Shown here: one piece after another, positions 1 to 5,598 of the stretch | How positions within the stretch are numbered: the first letter of the stretch is position 1 | How the letters are laid out: every line of letters starts with the position of its first letter | DNA from: DASPPK01 sp041479575 | GTDB taxonomy: Archaea; Thermoproteota; Bathyarchaeia; Bathyarchaeales; Bathycorpusculaceae | Length of the DNA: 5,743 nt | Assembly: GCA_041479575.1 (NCBI GenBank) | Contig: JBGOYH010000140.1 | Coordinates: 1 to 5,743 of the forward strand | Direction: 5' to 3' | Program-made: the position numbers and the translations under genes | The notes under the pieces: generated by a model | The model's database searches: none | Seen by the model: the letters and a program-made list of their open reading frames with translations, nothing else | Told to the model about the DNA's origin: nothing

Positions 1-2652
1 AGTCTGCAACGCTTGGAACGTCAACGTCGCGATGGTCATTGAACCGTTGAAGGACGGTGCAGGATAGTTGGCTGCTTGCGCTACCCAGAGTCTAGCGTGT
101 GTGGCGTTGTAACCAGCTTCCAAACCTTCACCGTAGTTATGAGCGTTGCCTTGCCACTCAGTCGGACTCTGAATGACAAAGTTCGTACAGTTGAGCAGCG
201 TACTGTTCCAATACAACTTGAACTCCCAACCGCGCAGGTCCGTGACACTTGTGACCTTCACGTTCACGGTGAAGACTTCGCCCTTGAAAACAGTGACTGA
301 GCTTGGATCGACGAGTACGCTCGCTCCTCCAGCAGTAGCTGGTCCTACTTTGGGGCCACCTGATTGGGCAGACTTTCCACTGCCTCCCATGCATTGCCCA
401 TAATGGTTCGCCAAGATGATAGCGTCATAGATGTCGACTGTGTTATCTCCGTTCAAGTCTGCTGCTTTGTTCCAGCGGGTGGAGTTCATGCTGGTTCCAA
501 ACGCGCCTGCAAGGATGATGGCGTCATAGATGTCGACTAATCCATCGCGATTTATGTCGGATGTTCTGATACTAAGCGAACAGGAATACACTCCTGAGCC
601 AGTTACAGAGTAAGCTTCGACTTTCCAGTAACCTGATACGCCAGTATAGTTGAGCAGGTAGTCAGTTGATCCAGGTCCATTATCGCAAACGCTAACAGGC
701 GTGTTACTTGGATCGTAGAGCTTGATTCCAAAATCAACGTAGGGTGGAGGAATCATGGAGAAGTCTATCGTCACACTCCCAGTGGCATTAACGTTGAAGC
801 TGTACCAATCCTGGATGTCTGTTCCTGTAGGATCATTTAGATAGCCATAGAAACCCCTCGGAGAAGTTATGTTTGTTGCGGTTGTGATGGTGTTTCCAGC
901 ATCGGCTCCTGTCCCCGCGTCGTCTTGTCCAGCATTGCCTTCAATCCATATCGCGAGGTTAAGAGTATCGTTGACCAAAAAGCGATCTGGTATGGCACCC
1001 GGAAACCATAAAGGTTCCGCGTAAACCCGATACGTCAAAGGAAGAGTACGCCAACCAGGCGTACGGGCGACGGGTATCTCCAGTTCTACGGCTGTGAATG
1101 TAACAAATTCTTGATAGTGCAAAGTGCCCTGGTCAGCATAATCCTTGTAAGTATCTGTTACAAGCGGCAGATACTTGAAATCGATGTATGGCGCAAAAAC
1201 GCCAACTCCCGAAGTGTTTGTCGATAATCCCTGTCGGAAGAATTGCGCAAACAGCTGTACTCCTTTCAACAGAAAGAGAATCCACGCCCCAGGCCCCGAT
1301 ATAAGTCCAGGCGCCCCCAACAACCACATTGCGCCGCCTGCCAACAAGCTCAAATCTCCACCACTAGCTGGATTCTGCAGCCCGTTAATTCTAAGACCGC
1401 TCGTATTACCCTCTCTTGAATTATCAAGGTCAACTTTCATATTGGCATTCGACCATTCGTCAGGAGGCTGGTCAATCTCGAACCATACGTCGCTAAAACT
1501 GCTGGGAGTATCAATGAAAGATTGCATCGCCCCATAAATCCCAAAGATTATCCTGACGTGCATGTCACTTCCCTCCTGCCTGATGTAGCTCACCAGAGGG
1601 TTAACAAAGCAAGTTGCGTTTACAGGATACAATCCCCAGGGAGATACTATATGAGACATCGAATTTGCTTGTCCTCTGAAACTCAAGCTTTCAGTAAAGA
1701 GAGCAGCCGCGGTGCCGATAAATCCTCTGCCATAGTCAGCATCCATCCAAGAACTATTGCCCGGGACATTGCACTTGAATCCATTCACGCCAATATGGAC
1801 ATATGCTCCGGAGGCATTGTTCTGCATGGACCTTTGGTTTGTCTTGCTGAAAGAAATAACAGCTCCCGGATAATACGTAGTGCCCGTGTTAGTGTCCGTC
1901 CAGGGACCAAAGATGCTCATCGTCACGTACTGCGAGAAATCGTCGTATTTGAGAGGCCTGCCAATTTCTGCCTCGAAATCCCACGCGTATTTCCATTTGA
2001 AGTTTTGCAATACGTTGTCCGGGCTTACTGTCAGCCGATCATTCTCTGTCCCGGGCGCAGGCCACAAATCAACATTATCCAGATTCGTCTGATTCATAAG
2101 TCTCCGGAAACCTGCCCCGATGGTGACATTATTGGGATTCTTCTCAGTCCATTCTCCTTGATCACCAATAGCCTCTTTCCACACCCGATAGAAAGTGTAC
2201 CCACCACAGTGAACCCACGTCAGTCCTCTTGTAAGCATCGCTTCAGCAATTTTGTCCACCCAAGCCTGATTCGTGTACCCAGATGGAACAGGCAGATACT
2301 CACCGTGAGTATTGACCACGATGGCCCCGACGTAGCTCTCGATGATGGACTTGTACTCAGACCATGTCGTCACGACCTTGGGAATTGCATTGTAATATGG
2401 AGGGTAACCCACATTCAACTTCGGGTGAACCCTAGGTAAGTTCTCTTCTATGTATTCGCCACATGGAGTGCAGGCAGCGATTGCCCCTCTACTTACGGCA
2501 TTTGTATCGTTAACCCACCAACCAGAGACACCGTCAAGCTGAATGATGTACACGTTCGCCTCGCCGTTACCAGCAAACGCTTTGTAGATTCCCACAAAAG
2601 CAGAAACTAGCAAGCACGCCACAAGAAAGCTCGTCGCCATCTTTCGGAGCAT
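1..2652 (-). CDS. Secreted multidomain protein: amidotransferase-like head, PPC-like, dockerin and cohesin-like domains (3' end off window)
   Basis: The frame is open from 2652 to the left edge: 884 codons, no stop, so the C-terminus is missing. I chose the ATG at 2652 over the in-frame ATG at 2640 because it gives a charged n-region (MLRK) before a hydrophobic stretch and a likely signal-peptidase site near A27, and because it overlaps the preceding stop as TGATG. Seen in order: a head (about 32-340) paralogous to the upstream gene product, with THGEYLPVP at 115-123 and WVHCGGY at 146-152; an unrecognised middle; an unusual hydrophobic Gly-rich stretch (about 437-472); a beta-rich domain resembling bacterial pre-peptidase C-terminal domains (about 585-695); a dockerin type I pair (about 699-752) with two D-x-N-x-D-G/N-x-V-D-I-Y-D loops; a Gly-rich linker; and a cohesin-like domain (776 to the edge; LRGWEFKLYWNSTLLN). 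Many N-x-S/T sequons fit an exported archaeal protein. Dockerin and cohesin folds are known Ca-dependent protein-assembly modules. The head activity is unknown. Confidence 0.9.
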   Translation of the reverse strand, partial: MLRKMATSFLVACLLVSAFVGIYKAFAGNGEANVYIIQLDGVSGWWVNDTNAVSRGAIAACTPCGEYIEENLPRVHPKLNVGYPPYYNAIPKVVTTWSEYKSIIESYVGAIVVNTHGEYLPVPSGYTNQAWVDKIAEAMLTRGLTWVHCGGYTFYRVWKEAIGDQGEWTEKNPNNVTIGAGFRRLMNQTNLDNVDLWPAPGTENDRLTVSPDNVLQNFKWKYAWDFEAEIGRPLKYDDFSQYVTMSIFGPWTDTNTGTTYYPGAVISFSKTNQRSMQNNASGAYVHIGVNGFKCNVPGNSSWMDADYGRGFIGTAAALFTESLSFRGQANSMSHIVSPWGLYPVNATCFVNPLVSYIRQEGSDMHVRIIFGIYGAMQSFIDTPSSFSDVWFEIDQPPDEWSNANMKVDLDNSREGNTSGLRINGLQNPASGGDLSLLAGGAMWLLGAPGLISGPGAWILFLLKGVQLFAQFFRQGLSTNTSGVGVFAPYIDFKYLPLVTDTYKDYADQGTLHYQEFVTFTAVELEIPVARTPGWRTLPLTYRVYAEPLWFPGAIPDRFLVNDTLNLAIWIEGNAGQDDAGTGADAGNTITTATNITSPRGFYGYLNDPTGTDIQDWYSFNVNATGSVTIDFSMIPPPYVDFGIKLYDPSNTPVSVCDNGPGSTDYLLNYTGVSGYWKVEAYSVTGSGVYSCSLSIRTSDINRDGLVDIYDAIILAGAFGTSMNSTRWNKAADLNGDNTVDIYDAIILANHYGQCMGGSGKSAQSGGPKVGPATAGGASVLVDPSSVTVFKGEVFTVNVKVTSVTDLRGWEFKLYWNSTLLNCTNFVIQSPTEWQGNAHNYGEGLEAGYNATHARLWVAQAANYPAPSFNGSMTIATLTFQALQT
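415..537. repeat. Dockerin-encoding direct repeat (two 24-bp copies)
   Basis: Two 24-bp copies, 415-438 and 514-537, differ at one base (gatgat[a/g]gcg...gtcgac). They lie 99 bp, or 33 codons, apart and encode the shared VDIYDAII core of the two dockerin calcium loops. Dockerin halves are duplicated by nature, but near-identity at DNA level is more than protein constraint demands and suggests recent duplication or gene conversion. Confidence 0.85.
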
Positions 2653-4052
2653 CAATCATCGCTCTTCGTCTTCTTTTTTCTGCTGCCACAGTAATACGCG
2701 CCGGCCCCACTCCCGAAGATTGCCATGGCAAATATGGACACCGTAACTGGAAGCGTCGCGGCAGTCGGTGTGATGGCATTCTGTGCCGTGGCGATTGCAT
2801 TCGTTGCATAAGAATCAGCCATTTTGTACTCGCCTTTGGAATATGCATCTAAAGCATTTTGGAAAAGAGTCAGTGCGCCGGGTAATCCGATTGTTCTTCC
2901 TTCACTCTGAGCACGCAGTATCGCCTCCGATGCACTGTTACCTTCTCGCCCATACAGTTTCTTCAAGCTGGAGTAGTCTTGGAGGATCGCGACCGCGGTA
3001 CCAAGAAAGCCCGCAAAAGCAGCAGGACGCTTGCTTTCTCCATAGTAGTCGCGAAACTTCCATGTTCCAAGATGAACATAGACGCCAAAGTTGAAGCTGG
3101 TGGTATTGGGACTGAAACGTATGGCAGCGTGAAACGCACCGCCGCTGACGAACCCGCTAGTGAACAACGGGAACAAGTCGAGATCTCCAAAGTCATCATA
3201 CAATAACGGATTCCCAGGCAAACAATACTCTGCCCAATAGTCGGGGATCAATTTGAAACCATAAGTGAAGTCGCTCTCAACAGTGGCCGGAGGATAAACA
3301 CCTTCTGCGTTACGAGAATAACATGTTGCGTTTCCTTTTCCGATGTGAGACATCAGTCTCTGAAACCCAGCTTCGCCCCATACAGACTGAGTTCCATTCT
3401 GGAACCACACGCGATAGAACGGGTATCCCCCCGCGTGAACCCACGTTCCCCAACGATTCAGCATGAAATCAGCGATCCTGTCCGCCCACGCCTCCTTAAG
3501 ATAACCATCAGGAACTGGCAGAAACTCATCATAAGTGTCCACAACGATGGCGTTGCTATCCGACTCAATGACTCTTCGATAAGTTGTCCAATCCTCAACC
3601 ATCACACAGGAAACGTTCACGTTCAGCTTCGCGACAACCTCTCCCCAAGGTTCCAAGTTGAACTTGAACTCTTTGACTTCTGATTGCCCACTGTTTATTT
3701 GGACTGCACTAATAACTCCATCAATCAAATCTGAATGATTTGAAAAATGGTAGTTTCCCACACCAGACAGGTTCAAAACGTAAACCTTCAAGGGAAAGAC
3801 GTTGTCGCTGACAACGTAGTATCCGCCCTTCATCCCAACGGCTTTATCCCAAACGAATCGGAACAAATTTCCGTTTGAGGAAGCATCTATCAAGGAAGAA
3901 TTGTTCACTGGCTCCTTCAAGAAGCCAGAAACCTTAATTGCAGACAAAAGGATCACCGGAACCAGCAAAGACAAAAGCAGGAAAACTAACCATTTGGAAC
4001 GTAGTCTACGTCTCAATACAATACACCATCTACTCTGCATCAGATACGACAT
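2652..4052 (-). CDS. Membrane-anchored surface protein with amidotransferase-like head, paralogue of the downstream gene product
   Basis: Unnamed protein of 466 aa if it starts at the ATG at 4052. A TTG at 4067 would add five residues and an ATG at 4040 would remove four; none has a clear ribosome-binding site, and an AT-rich TATA-like stretch just upstream fits a leaderless or short-leader start. It begins with a basic cluster (RRRLRSK) and one hydrophobic helix (about 21-41), then an exterior domain rich in N-x-S/T sequons. Residues about 88-360 align by eye with the head of the downstream protein: TYDEFLPVP at 173-181, WVHAGGYPFYRVW from 204, YVHLG, GFLGTAVAIL. An Ala (207) stands where the paralogue has Cys. 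A helical stretch with A/Y-rich spacing (about 393-425) leads to a C-terminal hydrophobic helix (about 434-455) and the tail SRKKKTKSDD, a typical stop-transfer anchor. Its stop overlaps the next start, so the two are probably one transcription unit. The fold is inferred, and the family is not one I can name. Confidence 0.88.
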   Translation of the reverse strand: MSYLMQSRWCIVLRRRLRSKWLVFLLLSLLVPVILLSAIKVSGFLKEPVNNSSLIDASSNGNLFRFVWDKAVGMKGGYYVVSDNVFPLKVYVLNLSGVGNYHFSNHSDLIDGVISAVQINSGQSEVKEFKFNLEPWGEVVAKLNVNVSCVMVEDWTTYRRVIESDSNAIVVDTYDEFLPVPDGYLKEAWADRIADFMLNRWGTWVHAGGYPFYRVWFQNGTQSVWGEAGFQRLMSHIGKGNATCYSRNAEGVYPPATVESDFTYGFKLIPDYWAEYCLPGNPLLYDDFGDLDLFPLFTSGFVSGGAFHAAIRFSPNTTSFNFGVYVHLGTWKFRDYYGESKRPAAFAGFLGTAVAILQDYSSLKKLYGREGNSASEAILRAQSEGRTIGLPGALTLFQNALDAYSKGEYKMADSYATNAIATAQNAITPTAATLPVTVSIFAMAIFGSGAGAYYCGSRKKKTKSDD

Positions 4053-4068
4053 CTTTTGAACGTTCAAG

Positions 4069-4083
4069 TATTAAAAGCTTTAT
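4069..4083 (-). promoter_or_regulatory. Candidate TATA-like promoter for the two surface-protein genes
   Basis: Reading the minus strand, ATAAAGCTTTTAATA lies 17-31 bases upstream of the ATG at 4052. Archaeal TATA boxes sit about 26 bases before the transcription start, so this would produce a leaderless or very short-leader mRNA, in keeping with the lack of a Shine-Dalgarno sequence. Position and composition are the only evidence. Confidence 0.35.
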
Positions 4084-4100
4084 GAAAGTAAGTTCTGTTA

Positions 4101-4110
4101 GCGCGCGCGC
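4101..4110. repeat. Alternating (GC)5 tract
   Basis: Five GC dinucleotides in a row within the palindrome AGCGCGCGCGCT (4100-4111), 48-59 bases upstream of the ATG at 4052. Similar shorter tracts occur at 4279-4286, 4320-4326 and 5591-5600. Alternating GC can adopt Z-DNA; a protein-binding role is speculation. Confidence 0.6.
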
Positions 4111-4111
4111 T

Positions 4112-4288
4112 TCATTTGGCACGTGGAGACAAGACTGTGTCAAAAATCATTGATGTTCTATAAAAGAGCTCATCCGATCGACTAAACTCCTGCTGCTTCT
4201 GGGACGATAACCAGAAAAAGAAGCAAGATTTTTCCATTGCGTGTGAAGACGCCATTTCTCCACGACCATCGTCAATCAGCGCGCGCAC
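4112..4288 (-). CDS. Possible small ORF or remnant of a decayed gene
   Basis: An open frame of 58 codons begins at a GTG (4288) and ends at TGA (4112-4114), upstream of and in the same direction as the surface-protein genes. Its product begins (V/M)RALIDDGRGEMASSHAMEK and later has a short aromatic run (CFFFW). I recognise no family. The same frame continues upstream through a single TGA (4313-4315) to about 4426, giving about 105 codons with one interruption; the stretch just before the TGA reads SLFANYVSRGL. It therefore could be a pseudogene, a gene with a sequencing error, or chance. No ribosome-binding site is visible, and the extended part lies antisense to the first codons called for the plus-strand membrane protein. 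Confidence 0.22.
   Translation of the reverse strand: MRALIDDGRGEMASSHAMEKSCFFFWLSSQKQQEFSRSDELFYRTSMIFDTVLSPRAK
4159..4166 (+). promoter_or_regulatory. Candidate TATA box, plus strand
   Basis: TATAAAAG, preceded by C at 4159, is a good match to an archaeal TATA element and would place a transcript start near 4188. That would give either a leader of about 190 bases for the SpoIIM-like gene or a short RNA covering the 4195-4224 hairpin. No clear BRE is visible. Confidence 0.3.
4195..4233 (+). terminator. Hairpin followed by T-run
   Basis: TTCTGG (4197-4202) pairs with CCAGAA (4211-4216) around the loop GACGATAA, and a competing outer pairing joins GCTTCT (4195-4200) to AGAAGC (4219-4224). 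A run of five T follows (4229-4233). In plus-strand RNA this could be a terminator or attenuator downstream of the TATA element at 4159. No gene lies between them. Confidence 0.3.
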
Positions 4289-4375
4289 ATCGCTTGGTGA
4301 GATTCCCAGTTTTCAGAGTCCGCGCGATACATAGTTCGCAAAGAGCGAGGTCTCAAAGTTCTGGCTAGCTCCTGA

Positions 4376-5002
4376 GTGTGCGCAAGTCTTATCTATGCGC
4401 TCCGTCGAAGTCTTCACTGGAAGATCTGTTTGTTATTAGAGCTCCACGCTCTTGTTCAATCAAGGTGGAAGTCGATAGTTTTCCTGAACCTGGTTTTCTT
4501 TGGTTGTTTGTTGCTTACACTTGTATTTGCCGAGTACCAATTGCAGACGCCCGTTGACTTGGGCTGGCATCCCAGTGTTCTGGGGGACTTATCTGGAGCA
4601 GGCTGGATAGGGATGATGCTCAGTATTGTTGCCTTCAATCTCGTGCTTAACGGATTCTTGGTAGGCAGTCTCTCTGGGATCTTGCTCTTCCCTTTGCCGA
4701 TTGGGTTTCTCTTTTATCACGCTTTCAATCTGGGCTTGATATTATGGGCTCTGCCCAGTTCAGTGTTCTGGTCAACGATGTTTGCATTTGTTTTTGAGGG
4801 AGAGGCTTATGTGTTCGGCGCCTTAGGCGGTGCATTGGTGGGCTTGTCGTGGATAATGCCGAATTGGATTTATGGTCCAGAACATCTCAGCAGAACTGTT
4901 GCCGTCCGGAAATCGCTGAAGGAGTTGGCCTGTTTCTACCTTATTGCCGTAATACTGCTTCTAATCGCTGCTGCCATTGAAGCATCGACCTTTTTCCCCT
5001 GA
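4376..5002 (+). CDS. SpoIIM/DUF95-like multi-pass membrane protein
   Basis: 208 codons from GTG at 4376, which directly follows an in-frame TGA. That start has no ribosome-binding site, and a TTG at 4430 (codon 19) is an alternative. The protein is strongly hydrophobic with about five membrane segments: 33-52, 77-98, 100-126, 130-162 and 183-203. The order resembles the stage II sporulation protein M family: a helix and exterior loop, a glycine-rich pair of helices containing NLVLNGFLVGSLSG, a helix with a conserved-looking acidic stretch (FEGEAYVFGALGGALVG), and a last helix ending LLLIAAAIEA, much like the family's typical L-L-x-A-A-x-I-E ending. Members in non-sporulating archaea have no settled function. 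It is divergent from the surface-protein pair and convergent with the fic fragment, so no operon context helps. The family call rests on motif memory, not a search. Confidence 0.7.
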   Translation: MCASLIYALRRSLHWKICLLLELHALVQSRWKSIVFLNLVFFGCLLLTLVFAEYQLQTPVDLGWHPSVLGDLSGAGWIGMMLSIVAFNLVLNGFLVGSLSGILLFPLPIGFLFYHAFNLGLILWALPSSVFWSTMFAFVFEGEAYVFGALGGALVGLSWIMPNWIYGPEHLSRTVAVRKSLKELACFYLIAVILLLIAAAIEASTFFP

Positions 5003-5063
5003 ACACCGTGAAAGGAATTTGCGTATATTCATCCTCTAGTTCCTCTTTTCAGGTTCTAGTAAC

Positions 5064-5079
5064 TCTTAGGGTCTTAGGG
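5064..5079. repeat. Tandem 8-bp repeat
   Basis: TCTTAGGG occurs twice in immediate succession in the spacer between the convergent SpoIIM-like and Fic genes. Two copies are too few to assign a function. Confidence 0.6.
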
Positions 5080-5096
5080 AAGTCTGTTAACCAGGG

Positions 5097-5117
5097 GGGC
5101 TTTTCTAGAAAGAGCCC
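5097..5117 (+). terminator. Hairpin in convergent spacer
   Basis: GGGCTTTT (5097-5104) pairs with AAGAGCCC (5110-5117) around the loop CTAGA: eight pairs, one of them a U-G wobble in plus-strand RNA that becomes an A-C mismatch in minus-strand RNA. The asymmetry favours a role in the plus transcript, about 95 bases after the SpoIIM-like stop. No long T-run follows, so terminator function is uncertain. Confidence 0.3.
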
Positions 5118-5180
5118 TAGCGAGTTTCCAGAAGACAATTTCAGAGATAGAAATCATCTCATCGTAATTGGCTGATTTTC

Positions 5181-5540
5181 TTAGTCGGTACAGCAACCTC
5201 TCGGAGTTTTTCCACTAAGATATGATATCTGTTTAATGAAATCTGCAAAAATCTGTATTATCTCTGCATATTTCTTCTGATTTCCCAATTTTAGAGAATT
5301 GATGTAGGTGTCTCTGTCATGGCCTAAAAATAGCAATTCGGGATAGCCACATCGTCTAAGCATGAAATTGAAGATTTCTCGCTCAACTCGTCCGTTTCTA
5401 TCTGTGAAGGGATGGATTAGTTCGAAATTGTAGTGAAACATTACAGCAGCTTCAAATGGGTGAACTCGTTTTTCTACCTGTCTGTAGTATCTGTTTATCA
5501 ATTTGGCATGTTCTGGTCTTATCAAAATGGCTGGCGTCAT
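5181..5540 (-). CDS. Fic-family protein, core motif half only (probably a truncated or frameshifted gene)
   Basis: 119 codons from ATG at 5540 to TAA. The product has the second half of a Fic domain: HPFEAAVMFHYNFELIHPF leads into the signature HPFTDRNGRVER (43-54), followed by the expected helix (EIFNFMLRRCGYP) and a C-terminal stretch (DRDTYINSLKLGN). Fic enzymes usually transfer AMP from ATP to hydroxyl side chains of target proteins; His43 would be the catalytic base and Asp47 the acidic metal-site residue. The first glycine of the family motif H-P-F-x-D/E-G-N-G-R is Arg48 here (codon AGA at 5397-5399, one base from GGA), in the loop that holds the ATP phosphates, so activity is doubtful. 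The usual first half of the domain is missing from this frame, but a matching segment is readable upstream in another frame. A Shine-Dalgarno-like GTGATC precedes the ATG, so expression of the short form cannot be excluded. Confidence 0.75.
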   Translation of the reverse strand: MTPAILIRPEHAKLINRYYRQVEKRVHPFEAAVMFHYNFELIHPFTDRNGRVEREIFNFMLRRCGYPELLFLGHDRDTYINSLKLGNQKKYAEIIQIFADFIKQISYLSGKTPRGCCTD

Positions 5541-5545
5541 TGGAA

Positions 5546-5557
5546 GATCACACCCCC
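5546..5557 (-). promoter_or_regulatory. Shine-Dalgarno-like sequence before the Fic ORF
   Basis: The minus strand reads GGGGGTGTGATC five bases before the ATG at 5540. GTGATC matches the archaeal 16S 3'-end complement (GGAGGTGATC). It is the best ribosome-binding-site candidate in the window and supports the 5540 start, though the same bases may instead be coding in a broken longer gene. Confidence 0.4.
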
Positions 5558-5598
5558 TATGCTTATGTCGTCAATTCGTCTGAAAACACCAGCGCGCG

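Larger units (their letters stand above)
4068..4375. other. Spacer between divergent genes
   Basis: This stretch of about 300 bp separates the divergent surface-protein and SpoIIM-like genes. I see in it a minus-strand TATA-like box (4069-4083), a plus-strand TATAAAAG (4159-4166), a hairpin with a following T-run (4195-4233) and three alternating GC tracts (4101-4110, 4279-4286, 4320-4326). On the minus strand there is also a small open frame ending at 4112 that could be a remnant gene. No tRNA or rRNA pattern was recognised. Confidence 0.6.

Noticed and set aside
1522..2439. 305-codon plus-strand open frame
   Set aside because: It lies wholly antisense to the long minus-strand surface protein. 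The minus frame has the signal peptide, paralogy and domain motifs, while the plus translation shows only an unstructured, Arg/Pro/His-rich sequence.
2567..2848. 93-codon minus-strand open frame across the junction of the two surface-protein genes
   Set aside because: It is out of frame with both genes, which have strong paralogue support on either side; it has no recognisable features.
3345..3683. 112-codon plus-strand open frame
   Set aside because: Antisense to the conserved head domain of the anchored protein. Its sequence resembles the antisense translation of the paralogue, which is expected from the duplication and not evidence of coding.
4393..4437. Short ATG-initiated ORF at the 5' end of the SpoIIM-like gene
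   Set aside because: It ends after 14 codons at TAG, overlaps the larger frame and has no ribosome-binding site.
5064..5079. Telomere-like TTAGGG motif
   Set aside because: Only two copies in an eight-base unit; too short to indicate a telomere or a eukaryotic source.
5144..5160. GAGAT/ATCTC inverted repeat downstream of the Fic ORF
   Set aside because: Only five pairs with a seven-base loop; expected by chance in AT-rich sequence and followed by no clear T-run on the minus strand.
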